This document shows positions 34,156 through 42,896 of a stretch of DNA of 64,000 bases, one piece after another. Numbering within the stretch: position 1 is the first letter of the stretch; each line of letters opens with the position of its first letter. The stretch spans positions 682,001 to 746,000 of the forward strand of contig JAGIAD010000029.1 in NCBI GenBank assembly GCA_017745075.1. The letters are read 5' to 3'. The notes beneath the pieces are model-generated. The model was not told where the DNA came from. It worked only from the letters and a program-made list of their open reading frames with translations, and searched no databases. A program made the translations under genes and the position numbers. Source of the stretch: Sphingobacteriaceae bacterium (GTDB lineage Bacteria > Bacteroidota > Bacteroidia > Sphingobacteriales > Sphingobacteriaceae).

Positions 34156-34779
34156 ATGAAAACTTTAGTTGTTGCCGCTACAAAAGCCGAACTTACCTTC
34201 TTTTACCAGCACTTTAATTTACCAGACGGAGATTTTGTAGAAAGTAAAAATTTCGACCTGCTCATTACCGGAGTTGGAATGGTAGCAACAGCCTTTGCCC
34301 TGGGTCAATACCTTTCACCTAAATATGGTCTGGTGCTAAATTTAGGCATCGCAGGTTCTTTCGACAGGAGCATTCCACTGGGTGCGGTATTGAACATCAC
34401 CGAGGATACTTTTGCTGAGTTTGGTGCAGAAAATGGGGATGAGTTCCTGACCATAACCGACCTTGGCTTTGGAGAAAACCATTATATCGCTAAAACGCAA
34501 AGAAAAATAGAACTGCCCCAGGCAAAAGGCATTACGGTAAACTGCGTAACCGGAAGCGAAAAAAGCATTCAAACGCTAATGGAAAGGCTAAACCCAACAA
34601 CTGAAAGTATGGAGGGAGCTGCTGTTTTTTACGCCAGCAAACAGTTAAATATAGATTGCTTACAGGTCAGAAGTGTATCTAATTATGTAGAACCAAGAAA
34701 TAAAGACAATTGGAAAATTGGTTTGGCCATTAAAAACTTAAACGACTGGGCCATTGCTTTTGTTGGAGAAATGAACTGA
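34156..34779 (+). CDS. mqnB: Futalosine hydrolase
   Basis: MqnB (207 aa) cleaves the base from futalosine in the futalosine route to menaquinone in the cytoplasm. It belongs to the nucleoside phosphorylase/hydrolase fold: LLITGVGMVATAFALG (about 36-51), LVLNLGIAGSFD near 60, and the catalytic region TESMEGAAVFYAS (about 150-162), where Glu and Met contact the ribose. The downstream gene is mqnD, the next-but-one enzyme of the same route, which supports the call over a generic MTA/SAH nucleosidase. The 117-bp gap between them is free of terminators. The start follows a TAACTTTA word that could be a -7 box. Confidence 0.93.
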   Translation: MKTLVVAATKAELTFFYQHFNLPDGDFVESKNFDLLITGVGMVATAFALGQYLSPKYGLVLNLGIAGSFDRSIPLGAVLNITEDTFAEFGAENGDEFLTITDLGFGENHYIAKTQRKIELPQAKGITVNCVTGSEKSIQTLMERLNPTTESMEGAAVFYASKQLNIDCLQVRSVSNYVEPRNKDNWKIGLAIKNLNDWAIAFVGEMN

Positions 34780-34895
34780 TTATGACCGATTAGTTTACGG
34801 CAGTACTTATTTTTGATTTATGAACCCGACACAATTAAAATAATTATTTTAATTGTCAAAGGCTCCATCTAACACCTGAAAAAAACAATAAATAG

Positions 34896-35744
34896 ATGAA
34901 ACTAACACTTGGATTTTCTCCCTGCCCTAACGATACATTTATTTTCGATGCGCTGATTCACCATAAAATTGATACGGAAGGATTGGAATTTGAAGTTTAT
35001 TATGATGATGTAGAAACTTTAAACCAAAAAGCACTTAAGGGCCAGCTGGATATCACCAAGTTAAGTTTTCATGCCTTTGCCTACGTAGCCAACCAGTATG
35101 CTTTACTGGATGCAGGAAGTGCCCTGGGCTTTGGTGTTGGCCCGTTATTAATCAGCAAAAATCATTTTGAAGGTCCGGCTGACCCTCAGCTCCAAGCGCC
35201 CCATTCTAAGCTCAAAATTGGAATACCAGGAAAATATACGACCGCAAATTTCTTATTGGGAGTTGCTTATCCTCACTTACAAAACAAACAGGAACTGGTT
35301 TTCTCCGAAATTGAATCGGCCCTGCTTAATGAAGAGATTGATCTGGGGCTCATCATCCACGAAAACAGGTTTACCTACCAGGATAAAGGTTTACTAAAGA
35401 TTGTTGACCTTGGCGACTATTGGGAAAAACTGACAGGCTGCGCCATTCCACTGGGTGGGATTGTAATCAATAGGAATCTGAGCCGCGAGGTACAGTTAAA
35501 AGTAAACCGCTTGATCCGTCAATCGGTGGAGTTCGCTTTTGCACATCCAAAATCTGGTATCGATTTTATCCGCCAGCATGCACAGGCCATGGAAGAAAGC
35601 GTAATGTACAAGCACATTGAATTATACGTGAATAAATACAGCATAAACCTGGGCCAAGAAGGCCGTAAAGCGGTTGACACCTTGTTTAAACTGGCACAGG
35701 AAAGAAATATTATTCCTGCTATTCAGGAGAATCTGTATATTTAA
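34896..35744 (+). CDS. mqnD: 1,4-dihydroxy-6-naphthoate synthase
   Basis: MqnD (282 aa) converts cyclic dehypoxanthinyl futalosine to 1,4-dihydroxy-6-naphthoate, a late-stage step of the futalosine pathway for menaquinone. It has a periplasmic-binding-protein-like fold; the start LGFSPCPNDTFIFDAL and the phrase LDITKLSFHAFAYV are typical of MqnA/MqnD proteins, and VSNRFTYQD-like residues near 175 (HENRFTYQDKG) fit the D branch. It follows mqnB, so this bacterium should make menaquinone by this route. MqnA, MqnC and MqnE are not in the window. Confidence 0.95.
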   Translation: MKLTLGFSPCPNDTFIFDALIHHKIDTEGLEFEVYYDDVETLNQKALKGQLDITKLSFHAFAYVANQYALLDAGSALGFGVGPLLISKNHFEGPADPQLQAPHSKLKIGIPGKYTTANFLLGVAYPHLQNKQELVFSEIESALLNEEIDLGLIIHENRFTYQDKGLLKIVDLGDYWEKLTGCAIPLGGIVINRNLSREVQLKVNRLIRQSVEFAFAHPKSGIDFIRQHAQAMEESVMYKHIELYVNKYSINLGQEGRKAVDTLFKLAQERNIIPAIQENLYI

Positions 35745-35837
35745 GAGGGTTGAAAGGTTATAAGGTTTAATGTTCGAAAGTTGATTTTGGCGCCCAAAAC
35801 ATTTTAACTTTACAACATTCAACCTTTAACACTATAT

Positions 35838-36533
35838 CTAACTTACCAATAGCTTATAACCCTTTCCGTGCACATTAATGATTTCTACTGCCGGATCGGC
35901 CTTAAGGTATTTACGTAATTTACTTAAAAACACGTCCATACTCCGCCCGTTAAAGTAATTATCATCATGCCAGATACTTAATAAAGCCTCTTCGCGGGTT
36001 AAAACGGTATTCTTTTTCAGGCACAACAAACGCAACAGTTCGGCCTCCTTGGTAGAAAGTTTTTGCTGGTGATCTTTATCGGTAATAATCTGGGTAGTAT
36101 AATCGAAATGATATTGACCGATGGAAAACTGCGTTTCGGCAGCCTCATCATTTTTATCTGTTTTATTGGCTACCCGCTTAAACATTGCATTGATGCGCAG
36201 TAAAAGTTCTTCGATGCGGAAGGGCTTGGTAATGTAATCGTCGCCACCCAAATCGTACGCCGCAGCTTTATCTTCCAGCATGGTTTTAGCCGTTGCAAAA
36301 ATAATTGGCACATGTGCATTGACTTTCCTGATGTCTTTACCTAAGGTAAATCCATCTTTTTTGGGCATCATTACATCCAGAATACATAAATCGAAACTTT
36401 GCTTTCCAAAAGCACGCAATCCCTCTTCACCGTCAGTGCACAGCACTACATCAAATTTACCTTTTAACTGTAAATAGTCCTGTAATAATAAACCTAAGTT
36501 CGGATCGTCTTCTACCAAAAGTATTTTCTTCAT
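35838..36533 (-). CDS. OmpR-family response regulator (RprY-like)
   Basis: The protein (231 aa from ATG at 36533; a start 18 bp further upstream only adds six residues before the receiver domain) has a receiver domain (about 2-118). The acidic residues lie in VEDD, the phosphorylated Asp in LCILDVMMPKKDG, and the switch region ends in ITKPF. A winged-helix DNA-binding domain follows (about 135-230, with LSTKEAELLRLLCL and GRSMDVFLSKLRKYL). It follows a histidine kinase on the same strand by 173 bp and is almost surely its partner. The pair resembles the RprX-RprY system known from Bacteroides. Target genes are not visible. Confidence 0.93.
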   Translation of the reverse strand: MKKILLVEDDPNLGLLLQDYLQLKGKFDVVLCTDGEEGLRAFGKQSFDLCILDVMMPKKDGFTLGKDIRKVNAHVPIIFATAKTMLEDKAAAYDLGGDDYITKPFRIEELLLRINAMFKRVANKTDKNDEAAETQFSIGQYHFDYTTQIITDKDHQQKLSTKEAELLRLLCLKKNTVLTREEALLSIWHDDNYFNGRSMDVFLSKLRKYLKADPAVEIINVHGKGYKLLVS

Positions 36534-36706
36534 TTTCTTAATTTTATTCACATGTGTAGTGTTACCTACTTTGAAAGTTTGATTCGAAATCTGCCTGACA
36601 GTTTAATCTCTACGTCACTTTAAATTAATGCGCCAGTTATTAAGTAATTAAAGCTGCCCTGTTCAATGTACCAATAAGCCTGCTTTTGTACCGATGGTTA
36701 CCAACA

Positions 36707-38527
36707 TTATAAAGGTAAACATATTTCGAACGTGGTTCCCTTATCTTTTTCGCTGCTTACCTTAACTGTTCCATTCAATTTTTTAATAATATCCTGAACG
36801 TAATTTAAACCTAAACCAAAGCCTTTAACATCGTGCAAATTACCTGTTGGCACCCTGTAAAACTGATCGAAAATCCGTTTAGACTGCTCTTTGGTCATAC
36901 CAATGCCCTTATCTGCTATTTCGATAATTAAATTTTTGGCAGTGTTACGTGTGGTAATGGTAATTTCAGGGGTATTGCTGCTGTATTTATTTGCATTATC
37001 GATAAGGTTGTAAATTACATTGGAGAGATGCAGCTCATCGCCATATACAACAGCCTGCTCGGCATCGGTATGTACATTGATAATGGCATTTCTTTTCTGT
37101 AGCTGCAATTCCATACTGTCTAATACAATGACAATCAGATCATTTACATCTACTTCGGTATTCTCCATTTTAAGCTCGCCTTTTTCTAATCGGGCTATAC
37201 TTAAAACACGTTCGATATGGCTTCCAAGGCGGACATTTTCGTCATAGATAATCCCCGCCAAACGTTTTAAGCGCGCTTTATCTTCTGTTACCTCTGGGTC
37301 TTTTAAAGCTTCGCTGGCAATCATAATGGTGGCTACAGGCGTTTTAAACTCATGCGTCATGTTGTTGATGAAATCTGTTTTCATTTCCGACAGCTTTTTC
37401 TGCTTCAGAATAGCATAAAGGGTATAGGAAAAAATAAAAACAAGTACCAGCAACAGACCAATTGATGAAGCAAGCGTTGCACTGAGATTGGATATAATGG
37501 CCGAATTTTTATTCGGAAAACTAACGAAAAGCATTCCGGGATCGCGAAAGATATCGTTTCCGAACAGAGGTGTTTTATAGGTGTTTTCGGGCAAAAACTC
37601 TCCTTTAACATTAGCTGCAGCCATAAAAATGGTCGAATCTTTCCTGGCTAACGAAATCCGGTAAGAGGGTTTTAGTGTAATGTTATTGGCCAGGAGTTCC
37701 TGCTTTAACAATGTGCCCAGAGAACTAAAATTAATGCGTTTATAGATCGGCACATTGGTTTCCTGCAGTTCCTTGGATACATCTTCTACCATGCTTAAGC
37801 GATTGTAAGAGAAGGTATCTTTTCCTAAGGCAGCGATTTTAAGCTCCAGCTTTTTCCGCGCAATTTCATCATCACGCTTAAATTTCTTATCTAAATCTGT
37901 CGGGATTTTCGGTACATTGGCAAAACCTGGACTACCATCTCTCGGATCGAAAACCAAATACCTCAGGGTATCGGGTAAATTTTGTAAACTTTTAAATTCA
38001 AATGTTTTTGGCGGGGCAGAGAAAGGCTTGGTACGCATGCTGTAGCCTTTCAATATCAAACTTTTGATATCAATAAAAGCATCCATCTGCAGATCCAGCT
38101 TATCGCCGTTTTTCGAGGTTAAAGAGGTATATTCTCTTTCTGAAATCACATTAGGTGCGCGGTACGATACCCTGATAATACTGTCCTGCTGGTTCAGGTA
38201 AGCCTCAATCTGGTTTTCTCTTTCGGCCTGCCGCAATTCGGCTTCCTGCATATACTGTTGCCTCAGCTCTTTAATATCTAGCGCACGCTGCCTGGAGTCC
38301 TGAATTTGTTTAAGTTTATTTTCGGCATCCTTGCGGGTTAAGTGGTCGGCAACGTTTCTGCGCTGGATTTTATTCACCACGGTAGAAAGTGTCTGGTTTA
38401 CCTGTTCATCAAAGAGCTGAGATTTTAGCTTGTACGATTCCCGGATGTAATACAGCTGCATTACAAAAACACCAAGTAAAGCTACCGTCATTAAAACGGT
38501 AATTAACCAAAAACTCTTTTTCTTCAT
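36707..38527 (-). CDS. Membrane sensor histidine kinase (RprX-like)
   Basis: The protein (606 aa) has a membrane helix at about 8-28, a large extracytoplasmic region with charged coiled coil (about 30-350), a second helix (about 360-380) and a cytoplasmic kinase core. The H-box NNMTHEFKTPVATI, the N-box VIYNLIDNANKYS, G1 ADKGIGM and G2 GFGLGL are all intact. No HAMP or PAS domain is clear. It is transcribed ahead of the response regulator, forming a two-component system. The strong terminator upstream separates it from the DUF3127 gene. A possible -7 box on the minus strand (TATTTTTG, 38591-38598) lies 64 bp upstream. Confidence 0.92.
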   Translation of the reverse strand: MKKKSFWLITVLMTVALLGVFVMQLYYIRESYKLKSQLFDEQVNQTLSTVVNKIQRRNVADHLTRKDAENKLKQIQDSRQRALDIKELRQQYMQEAELRQAERENQIEAYLNQQDSIIRVSYRAPNVISEREYTSLTSKNGDKLDLQMDAFIDIKSLILKGYSMRTKPFSAPPKTFEFKSLQNLPDTLRYLVFDPRDGSPGFANVPKIPTDLDKKFKRDDEIARKKLELKIAALGKDTFSYNRLSMVEDVSKELQETNVPIYKRINFSSLGTLLKQELLANNITLKPSYRISLARKDSTIFMAAANVKGEFLPENTYKTPLFGNDIFRDPGMLFVSFPNKNSAIISNLSATLASSIGLLLVLVFIFSYTLYAILKQKKLSEMKTDFINNMTHEFKTPVATIMIASEALKDPEVTEDKARLKRLAGIIYDENVRLGSHIERVLSIARLEKGELKMENTEVDVNDLIVIVLDSMELQLQKRNAIINVHTDAEQAVVYGDELHLSNVIYNLIDNANKYSSNTPEITITTRNTAKNLIIEIADKGIGMTKEQSKRIFDQFYRVPTGNLHDVKGFGLGLNYVQDIIKKLNGTVKVSSEKDKGTTFEICLPL

Positions 38528-38670
38528 GAATTAGATTGGTTTTAAAACTAAAAAAACCAGCATGTAATCTTCTTAAATCTAAACAGATATCAAAAATACC
38601 GATTAGCTTGGCGAAGTGTCTGTTTTTAACATATTTTAACAGCCCTGGGGATAACTTCAGAAGTTTGGCA

Positions 38671-38700
38671 AAAAAAATGCCGGGGCAAAAGCCCCGGCAT
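38671..38700 (-). terminator. Terminator after the DUF3127 gene
   Basis: ATGCCGGGGC (38677-38686) pairs perfectly with GCCCCGGCAT (38691-38700) around AAAA. On the minus strand it is followed by a run of T. Confidence 0.9.
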
Positions 38701-38735
38701 GGTTCAAAATTGTTTGCTTAAAAAAGATTCTTTAT

Positions 38736-39101
38736 TTAAAAAGGCAAATCATCATCTTCACCTGGTGCATTGCTTACATCAACAGGAGCTGCATAAGCCG
38801 GTGTAGCTGCAGGAGCGCCTGCAGCAATTGCATTGATACGCCAAATTACCAAACTGTTAAAATATGATGTTTTACCTTGTTTATCTGTCCAGGGGCGACC
38901 ACGTAAATTAAAGAAAACCTCAACCTCGTCGCCAGCTTTAAATGTATCTAATAATGCAGTTTTATCTTGCAAAGCCTCAAAACGGATATATTCTGGGTAT
39001 GTTGGGTTTTCTGCGTATTCTACTATTAAATCACGTTTTTTAAACGTTTCACTTACTTGCTGCGTGGCACCTACTTCGTGTACTTTTCCTTTAATTTCCA
39101 T
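38736..39101 (-). CDS. DUF3127 OB-fold protein with SSB-like C-terminal tail
   Basis: The protein (121 aa) has one DUF3127 domain (about 1-92), beta-rich with the shape of an OB fold: KGKVHEV, KRDLIVEY, EVEVFFNLRGRPWTDKQGK and YFNSLVIWRI. A low-complexity Ala/Pro linker follows (about 93-110), then an acidic tip EDDDLPF. This layout of OB domain, flexible linker and acidic tip ending in PF is that of single-stranded DNA-binding protein, whose DDDIPF tip docks repair and replication proteins. A role at single-stranded nucleic acid is therefore inferred, not shown. The gene is monocistronic with a strong terminator, and the rRNA/tRNA methyltransferase gene is divergent from it by 68 bp. Confidence 0.88.
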   Translation of the reverse strand: MEIKGKVHEVGATQQVSETFKKRDLIVEYAENPTYPEYIRFEALQDKTALLDTFKAGDEVEVFFNLRGRPWTDKQGKTSYFNSLVIWRINAIAAGAPAATPAYAAPVDVSNAPGEDDDLPF

Positions 39102-39169
39102 ATCTAATACTACTTAATGTACTATAAACATCAAATCTCTATAATTTTATTGATAACTTCGCATATATT

Positions 39170-40351
39170 ATGATGCAAGTTTTCCACAATAAAAGCAAGG
39201 TAATTATTACCTGCAATAAGCGCCTTTCGCCTTACTTACAGGAAGAGGTTAAGGCTTTAGGTTATGTTATCGAGCGTTCTTTTGCCACGGGTGTTGAGCT
39301 CAATATTACCCTTAAGGAATGTATTAAACTAAATTTGAACCTGCGCTGTGCCAGCCAGATCCTATATGCCATAAAAAGTTTCAAAGCCACTACACCTGAC
39401 GATTTATACAAAGAGATTAAAGCCATTGAGTGGGAAGAACTGATTGATTTTTCAGGTTATTTTTCTGTAACCTCAAATGTTGATAACCCCAATATTACCA
39501 CACCGCTTTTTGCAAACTTAAAAGTAAAGGATGCAATTGTTGACCGCATAAAAGAGAAAAAGGGCATCCGCCCCAACTCTGGTTCGGATGCAAACAAAAC
39601 GGTAGTGCATTTATACTGGAAAGATACTGACGCCGACGTTTTTATCGATACTTCGGGCGAAACCCTTGCCAAACATGGTTACCGTAAAATCCCTGGAAAA
39701 GCCCCCATGCTGGAAGCCCTTGCTGCAGGGGTTATTTTAGCAAGCAACTGGGACAGGAAATCGCCATTCATTAACCCGATGTGCGGTTCAGGAACATTGG
39801 CTATCGAAGCGGCCCTGATTGCCACCAACCGTGCGCCCGGATTATATCGCATGAATTATGGTTTTATGCATATCTTAGGCTATAATGAAGAAGATTTTTT
39901 CGCCGAACGCAGAATTTTAAAAGAACAGGTAATTAAAAATATCGACCTTAAAATTATAGCTTCCGACCTGTCGGAAGATGCCGTTGAAGTAACCCGTAGA
40001 AATGCTAAAACTGCTGGCGTTGATACTTTGATCGAATTCGAAGTTTGCGATTTTGAACTAACACCGGTTCCGGAAGAAGGCAAAGGTGTGGTTGTTTTTA
40101 ATCCCGAGTATGGCGAGCGTTTAGGCGTGCACAGCAAGCTGGAACTAACCTATAAACGCATGGGCGATTTTATGAAAACAAAATGTAAGGGTTATTCGGG
40201 GTATATTTTCACCGGAAATCCTGATCTTGCAAAGAAAATTGGATTAAAGGCTAGTAAAAAAATTGAATTTTATAATGGTAAATTAGACTGTCGTTTACTG
40301 GAATATGAATTATATGACGGTTCTCGCCGGGCGCCATTGATTGAGACCTAG
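39170..40351 (+). CDS. THUMP-domain class I RNA methyltransferase (RlmL-N/TrmN family)
   Basis: The protein (393 aa) has an N-terminal THUMP RNA-binding domain (about 40-160) and a C-terminal Rossmann methyltransferase domain (about 165-385). Motif I is PMCGSGTLAIEAALIA near 203, and the catalytic motif is NPEY at 311-314, where family members usually have NPPY. Relatives make N2-methylguanosine in 23S rRNA (RlmL N-terminal part) or tRNA. The Glu in place of the second Pro is worth noting; it may be a feature of this lineage. The RNA target is inferred only. It is divergent from the DUF3127 gene and is followed by a small gene of unknown function. Confidence 0.9.
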   Translation: MMQVFHNKSKVIITCNKRLSPYLQEEVKALGYVIERSFATGVELNITLKECIKLNLNLRCASQILYAIKSFKATTPDDLYKEIKAIEWEELIDFSGYFSVTSNVDNPNITTPLFANLKVKDAIVDRIKEKKGIRPNSGSDANKTVVHLYWKDTDADVFIDTSGETLAKHGYRKIPGKAPMLEALAAGVILASNWDRKSPFINPMCGSGTLAIEAALIATNRAPGLYRMNYGFMHILGYNEEDFFAERRILKEQVIKNIDLKIIASDLSEDAVEVTRRNAKTAGVDTLIEFEVCDFELTPVPEEGKGVVVFNPEYGERLGVHSKLELTYKRMGDFMKTKCKGYSGYIFTGNPDLAKKIGLKASKKIEFYNGKLDCRLLEYELYDGSRRAPLIET

Positions 40352-40418
40352 TCTTTTTCATTGAAAATTAATATATTACACTCTCTTACGTACCATAACG
40401 TAAAAAATTTTGAAAAAT

Positions 40419-40913
40419 ATGGAATTTGATGACATGGATCATATGCCCGAATGGGAGCATTTCAGCCGGTTTGGCCGGGATGATGAGGATGAAGAAAACC
40501 TATCAAGTGTTGACGCCGAAAAGGTTAGGCTGAAAGTGACCCGGGCCAAAAGCCTGTACAACCAGGCAAGAGCCGTGTACAAATATGCCGCCCTGTTCTG
40601 CGAAACACTGGAAGGAGAACTGGCAGAAATGACCGCTAACTTAATTATGCAGAATGCCCTCATGTTATGCCCTAAAATTGTTGGGGCAGAAGGTGCAGAT
40701 ATGTATATTTTAAGAATGGAAAATGCATCTATTATCCGAACCAATTGCCGTGAATTGGAAACCCAGGTAAGAGCAGCAGACATGTTTGAGATCTGCACCC
40801 CAGAATATAAAGACATTGTTCTGGAAGAAATTGAAAAATTTCGCCTGCTCTTTATCGAATGGGTTAAATATTTCGAAAAAGACGATATTGAAGATGACTG
40901 GGGCTTGTATTAG
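40419..40913 (+). CDS. Conserved-looking hypothetical acidic protein
   Basis: The protein (164 aa from the ATG at 40419; a TTG at 40410 could add three residues) is acidic and mainly helical, with no signal peptide and no membrane helix. The start is rich in Asp, Glu and Met (MEFDDMDHMPEWEHF). The middle (about 45-130) looks like a four-helix bundle with LYNQARAVYKYAALFCETLEG. I recognise no family and no catalytic motif. It follows the RNA methyltransferase gene by 67 bp on the same strand, so it may be co-transcribed. The codon use is like the neighbours and the reading frame is open for its whole length. Confidence 0.75.
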   Translation: MEFDDMDHMPEWEHFSRFGRDDEDEENLSSVDAEKVRLKVTRAKSLYNQARAVYKYAALFCETLEGELAEMTANLIMQNALMLCPKIVGAEGADMYILRMENASIIRTNCRELETQVRAADMFEICTPEYKDIVLEEIEKFRLLFIEWVKYFEKDDIEDDWGLY

Positions 40914-41140
40914 TCCTTAATCGTTATTTTCTGCATTTTTCCCCTGCTCTTTCTGTTGTTAATCTCACCTCTCACCTTATGTTTCTAAATATCATCGCTC
41001 CTATCTCTTCCATCCAGCACAACACCACCATACCAATTAAACAGAACGCTTAAACATTTAGAGCATTCCTTTGTTGTAGTAAACAGTTCTTTCTAGCGTT
41101 TAACGTGATTCCTATTAGTGCTAAATGTACAGTTCAGAAA

Positions 41141-41154
41141 TCTGTTAAAACAGA
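41141..41154. promoter_or_regulatory. Candidate operator palindrome before the HTH gene
   Basis: TCTGTT and AACAGA form perfect 6-bp arms around AA. The overlapping CAGA-AA-TCTG (41135-41144) is also palindromic. It lies 44 bp before the HTH regulator and could be an autoregulatory site, inferred. An ACATTTAG/CTAAATGT pair (41054, 41121) lies further out. The 284-bp gap (40914-41197) holds no supported gene. Confidence 0.3.
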
Positions 41155-41197
41155 ATTTTCGTAAATACAACTTGAACATTAAAATTTATCCCTTTTT

Positions 41198-41476
41198 ATG
41201 GAAGATTTGGCATTAAAGACGAAGAATGTTGCCGGGAATATTAGAAAAATTAGAGAATACAGAGATTATACTCAAGATTACCTGGCTGCGAAACTAAAAA
41301 TATCGCAAAATGCTTACAGCAAAATTGAGCTTGGTTATAGTAAATTAACTATCGACCGTTTATTTCAGATTGCAGCAATTTTAGAGGTTGAAGTATCACA
41401 TTTATTAACTTTAAACCACAGTGATTTAATCAAAATCATTGTTGAAGACGAAAACAGGGCAGCTACTGCAAGTTAA
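41198..41476 (+). CDS. Small XRE-family helix-turn-helix regulator
   Basis: The protein (92 aa) has one Cro/CI-type helix-turn-helix (about 10-68): IRKIREYRDYTQDYLAAKLKISQNAYSKIELG, with the expected Ser/Gln in the recognition helix. The tail (about 70-92) is short and polar, so no sensing domain is present. Such proteins bind DNA as dimers and often control nearby genes. A palindrome lies 44 bp upstream. No toxin gene is adjacent: the next gene, 70 bp away, is an HD-domain hydrolase, so an antitoxin role is not supported by context. The target is unknown. Confidence 0.85.
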   Translation: MEDLALKTKNVAGNIRKIREYRDYTQDYLAAKLKISQNAYSKIELGYSKLTIDRLFQIAAILEVEVSHLLTLNHSDLIKIIVEDENRAATAS

Positions 41477-41546
41477 ACCGCCGCTGTTGATATCATTTTT
41501 TTATTCCTGCAGGTAATTCCAATAACTTTGGAGGAAATTCAATTTT

Positions 41547-42191
41547 ATGCAGGCTACAATAGAGAAAACCATCGATTTTGTAAAAGAAACCTTAGCGCAT
41601 GCTGAGGCCGGCCATGATTGGTTTCATATCGAACGTGTTTTTAAAACGGCTCAAACCATCAATCAACACGAAAATGGTGATGAGCTTGTAATAGCCCTTG
41701 CTGCATTGCTGCATGATATTGCCGATCCTAAATTCAATAACGGTGATGAAGAATTGGGGCCTAATATGGCCGCTTCATTTTTAGCATCGATTGCGGTTGA
41801 CGCTGAGGTTATAGCACATGTTAAGCTGATTATTCAAAACATGTCGTTCAAAAATAGTTTTGATGGTGCAGGTTTTACTTCAAAAGAAATGCAGATTGTA
41901 CAGGATGCAGACCGTTTAGATGCTATTGGGGCTATTGGGATTGCCAGGGCATTTACCTATGGAGGATTTAAAAACAGGGTGCTTTACGATCCGGCTATTT
42001 TGCCGGAAGAACACCTTAGCAAAGAAAGTTATAAAAATACCACGGCGCCTACCATTAACCATTTTTACGAAAAACTGCTGCTGCTGAAAGACATGATGAA
42101 TACTGAAACAGGAAAAGCAATAGCAGCAGAAAGGCACAATTTTATGCTGCTATACCTGGAACACTTCTATAAAGAGTGGGAAGGCAAATAA
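41547..42191 (+). CDS. HD-domain phosphohydrolase
   Basis: The protein (214 aa) is an HD-superfamily metal-dependent phosphohydrolase. The metal ligands are visible: His18 in HAEAGHDWFHIERV, the HD pair in ALLHDIADPK, and a distal Asp in VQDADRLDAIGAIGIARAF. Its size and motifs match the YedJ-like group of uncharacterised HD hydrolases. The substrate is probably a nucleotide or phosphate ester but is not known. The word TAACTTTG (41523-41530) just upstream matches the -7 consensus; GGAGG at 41530-41534 could alternatively be a rare Shine-Dalgarno. It is cytoplasmic and probably transcribed on its own. Confidence 0.9.
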   Translation: MQATIEKTIDFVKETLAHAEAGHDWFHIERVFKTAQTINQHENGDELVIALAALLHDIADPKFNNGDEELGPNMAASFLASIAVDAEVIAHVKLIIQNMSFKNSFDGAGFTSKEMQIVQDADRLDAIGAIGIARAFTYGGFKNRVLYDPAILPEEHLSKESYKNTTAPTINHFYEKLLLLKDMMNTETGKAIAAERHNFMLLYLEHFYKEWEGK

Positions 42192-42275
42192 TCTGCAAAA
42201 AGCCTGTTTTAAAATACCTATTAATAAGTATTTCAGGACGATGAATAAGGATTTAACTTTAAAAAAATTATCCTT

Positions 42276-42806
42276 ATGTATCCTTATAAACTAAAATACC
42301 ATAAAAATAGTGTTTTGTTAATCGCGATGGTTGGCATTCCGGTATTATTCATTTCCTTAATGTTGTATTGTCTTTTTAGTTTACCCTCAACGCTTTCCGA
42401 AACCTCCACTTTGATATTTGTTTCACTATCGATTATCTTAATGGCCCTCTTTTTATTATGGATTACCAAAACGCAGATTTTTGTACAAAGCAAGATTTTT
42501 ATTAGTGAAAAAGGGATAAGTTTTAAATTAAAAAGTACTTCTCTGCTGTACAGAAGAACTGAGTTTTTTTCTGAATGGGAAAATATAAGCAGCGTAACAG
42601 AAATGTTCGATAACCATAATGGAGGTTACTTTTATCAGATTACATTTAAAAATCCGGCTTTTGTAGCGAACTTCAGTGCGCTTAAGAATCATGAAACAGA
42701 GGCCGACCGTTTCTTTTCCGAATTAATGCACTATCAGGAAAGTTATAATATTGCACATCAACTGCCATTGAGCAGAAAGTTGAATCCCTCGAAAAGTTTT
42801 AGCTAA
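42276..42806 (+). CDS. Small membrane protein with two hydrophobic segments, unknown function
   Basis: The protein (176 aa) has two membrane helices in its first third (about 13-35 and 45-65), followed by a soluble basic and aromatic region (about 68-165) with FISEKGISFKLKSTS and EFFSEWENISSV, which resembles a bacterial PH-like or YcxB-like layout. I do not recognise a specific family. The gene is flanked by an HD hydrolase and the radical SAM gene, each with its own likely promoter. AT content appears somewhat higher than in its neighbours, but no mobile-element signature is present. No catalytic motif was found. Confidence 0.75.
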   Translation: MYPYKLKYHKNSVLLIAMVGIPVLFISLMLYCLFSLPSTLSETSTLIFVSLSIILMALFLLWITKTQIFVQSKIFISEKGISFKLKSTSLLYRRTEFFSEWENISSVTEMFDNHNGGYFYQITFKNPAFVANFSALKNHETEADRFFSELMHYQESYNIAHQLPLSRKLNPSKSFS

Positions 42807-42845
42807 ATACGATTATTCCAAAATCGAATAGGTTAAGCAGAACAT

Positions 42846-42879
42846 TTTGCTAATATTTTTAGTTATTAGACTATCTTTG
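42846..42879 (+). promoter_or_regulatory. Bacteroidota-type promoter of the radical SAM gene
   Basis: TTTG (42846-42849) and TATCTTTG (42872-42879) match the -33 and -7 boxes TTTG/TAnnTTTG, with a 22-bp spacer. The start codon is at 42897, leaving a leader of only about 10 bases. Confidence 0.6.
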
Positions 42880-42896
42880 TTAGTAAAACGCATTTT

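Noticed and set aside
33981..34217. Open frame of 78 codons upstream of mqnB on the plus strand
   Set aside because: The sequence is low complexity, runs into the start of mqnB in another frame and encodes no conserved features.
41198..42191. Toxin-antitoxin pair made of the HTH gene and the HD gene
   Set aside because: The downstream product is a well-formed HD phosphohydrolase longer than typical toxins, with its own likely promoter, so only adjacency supports the idea.
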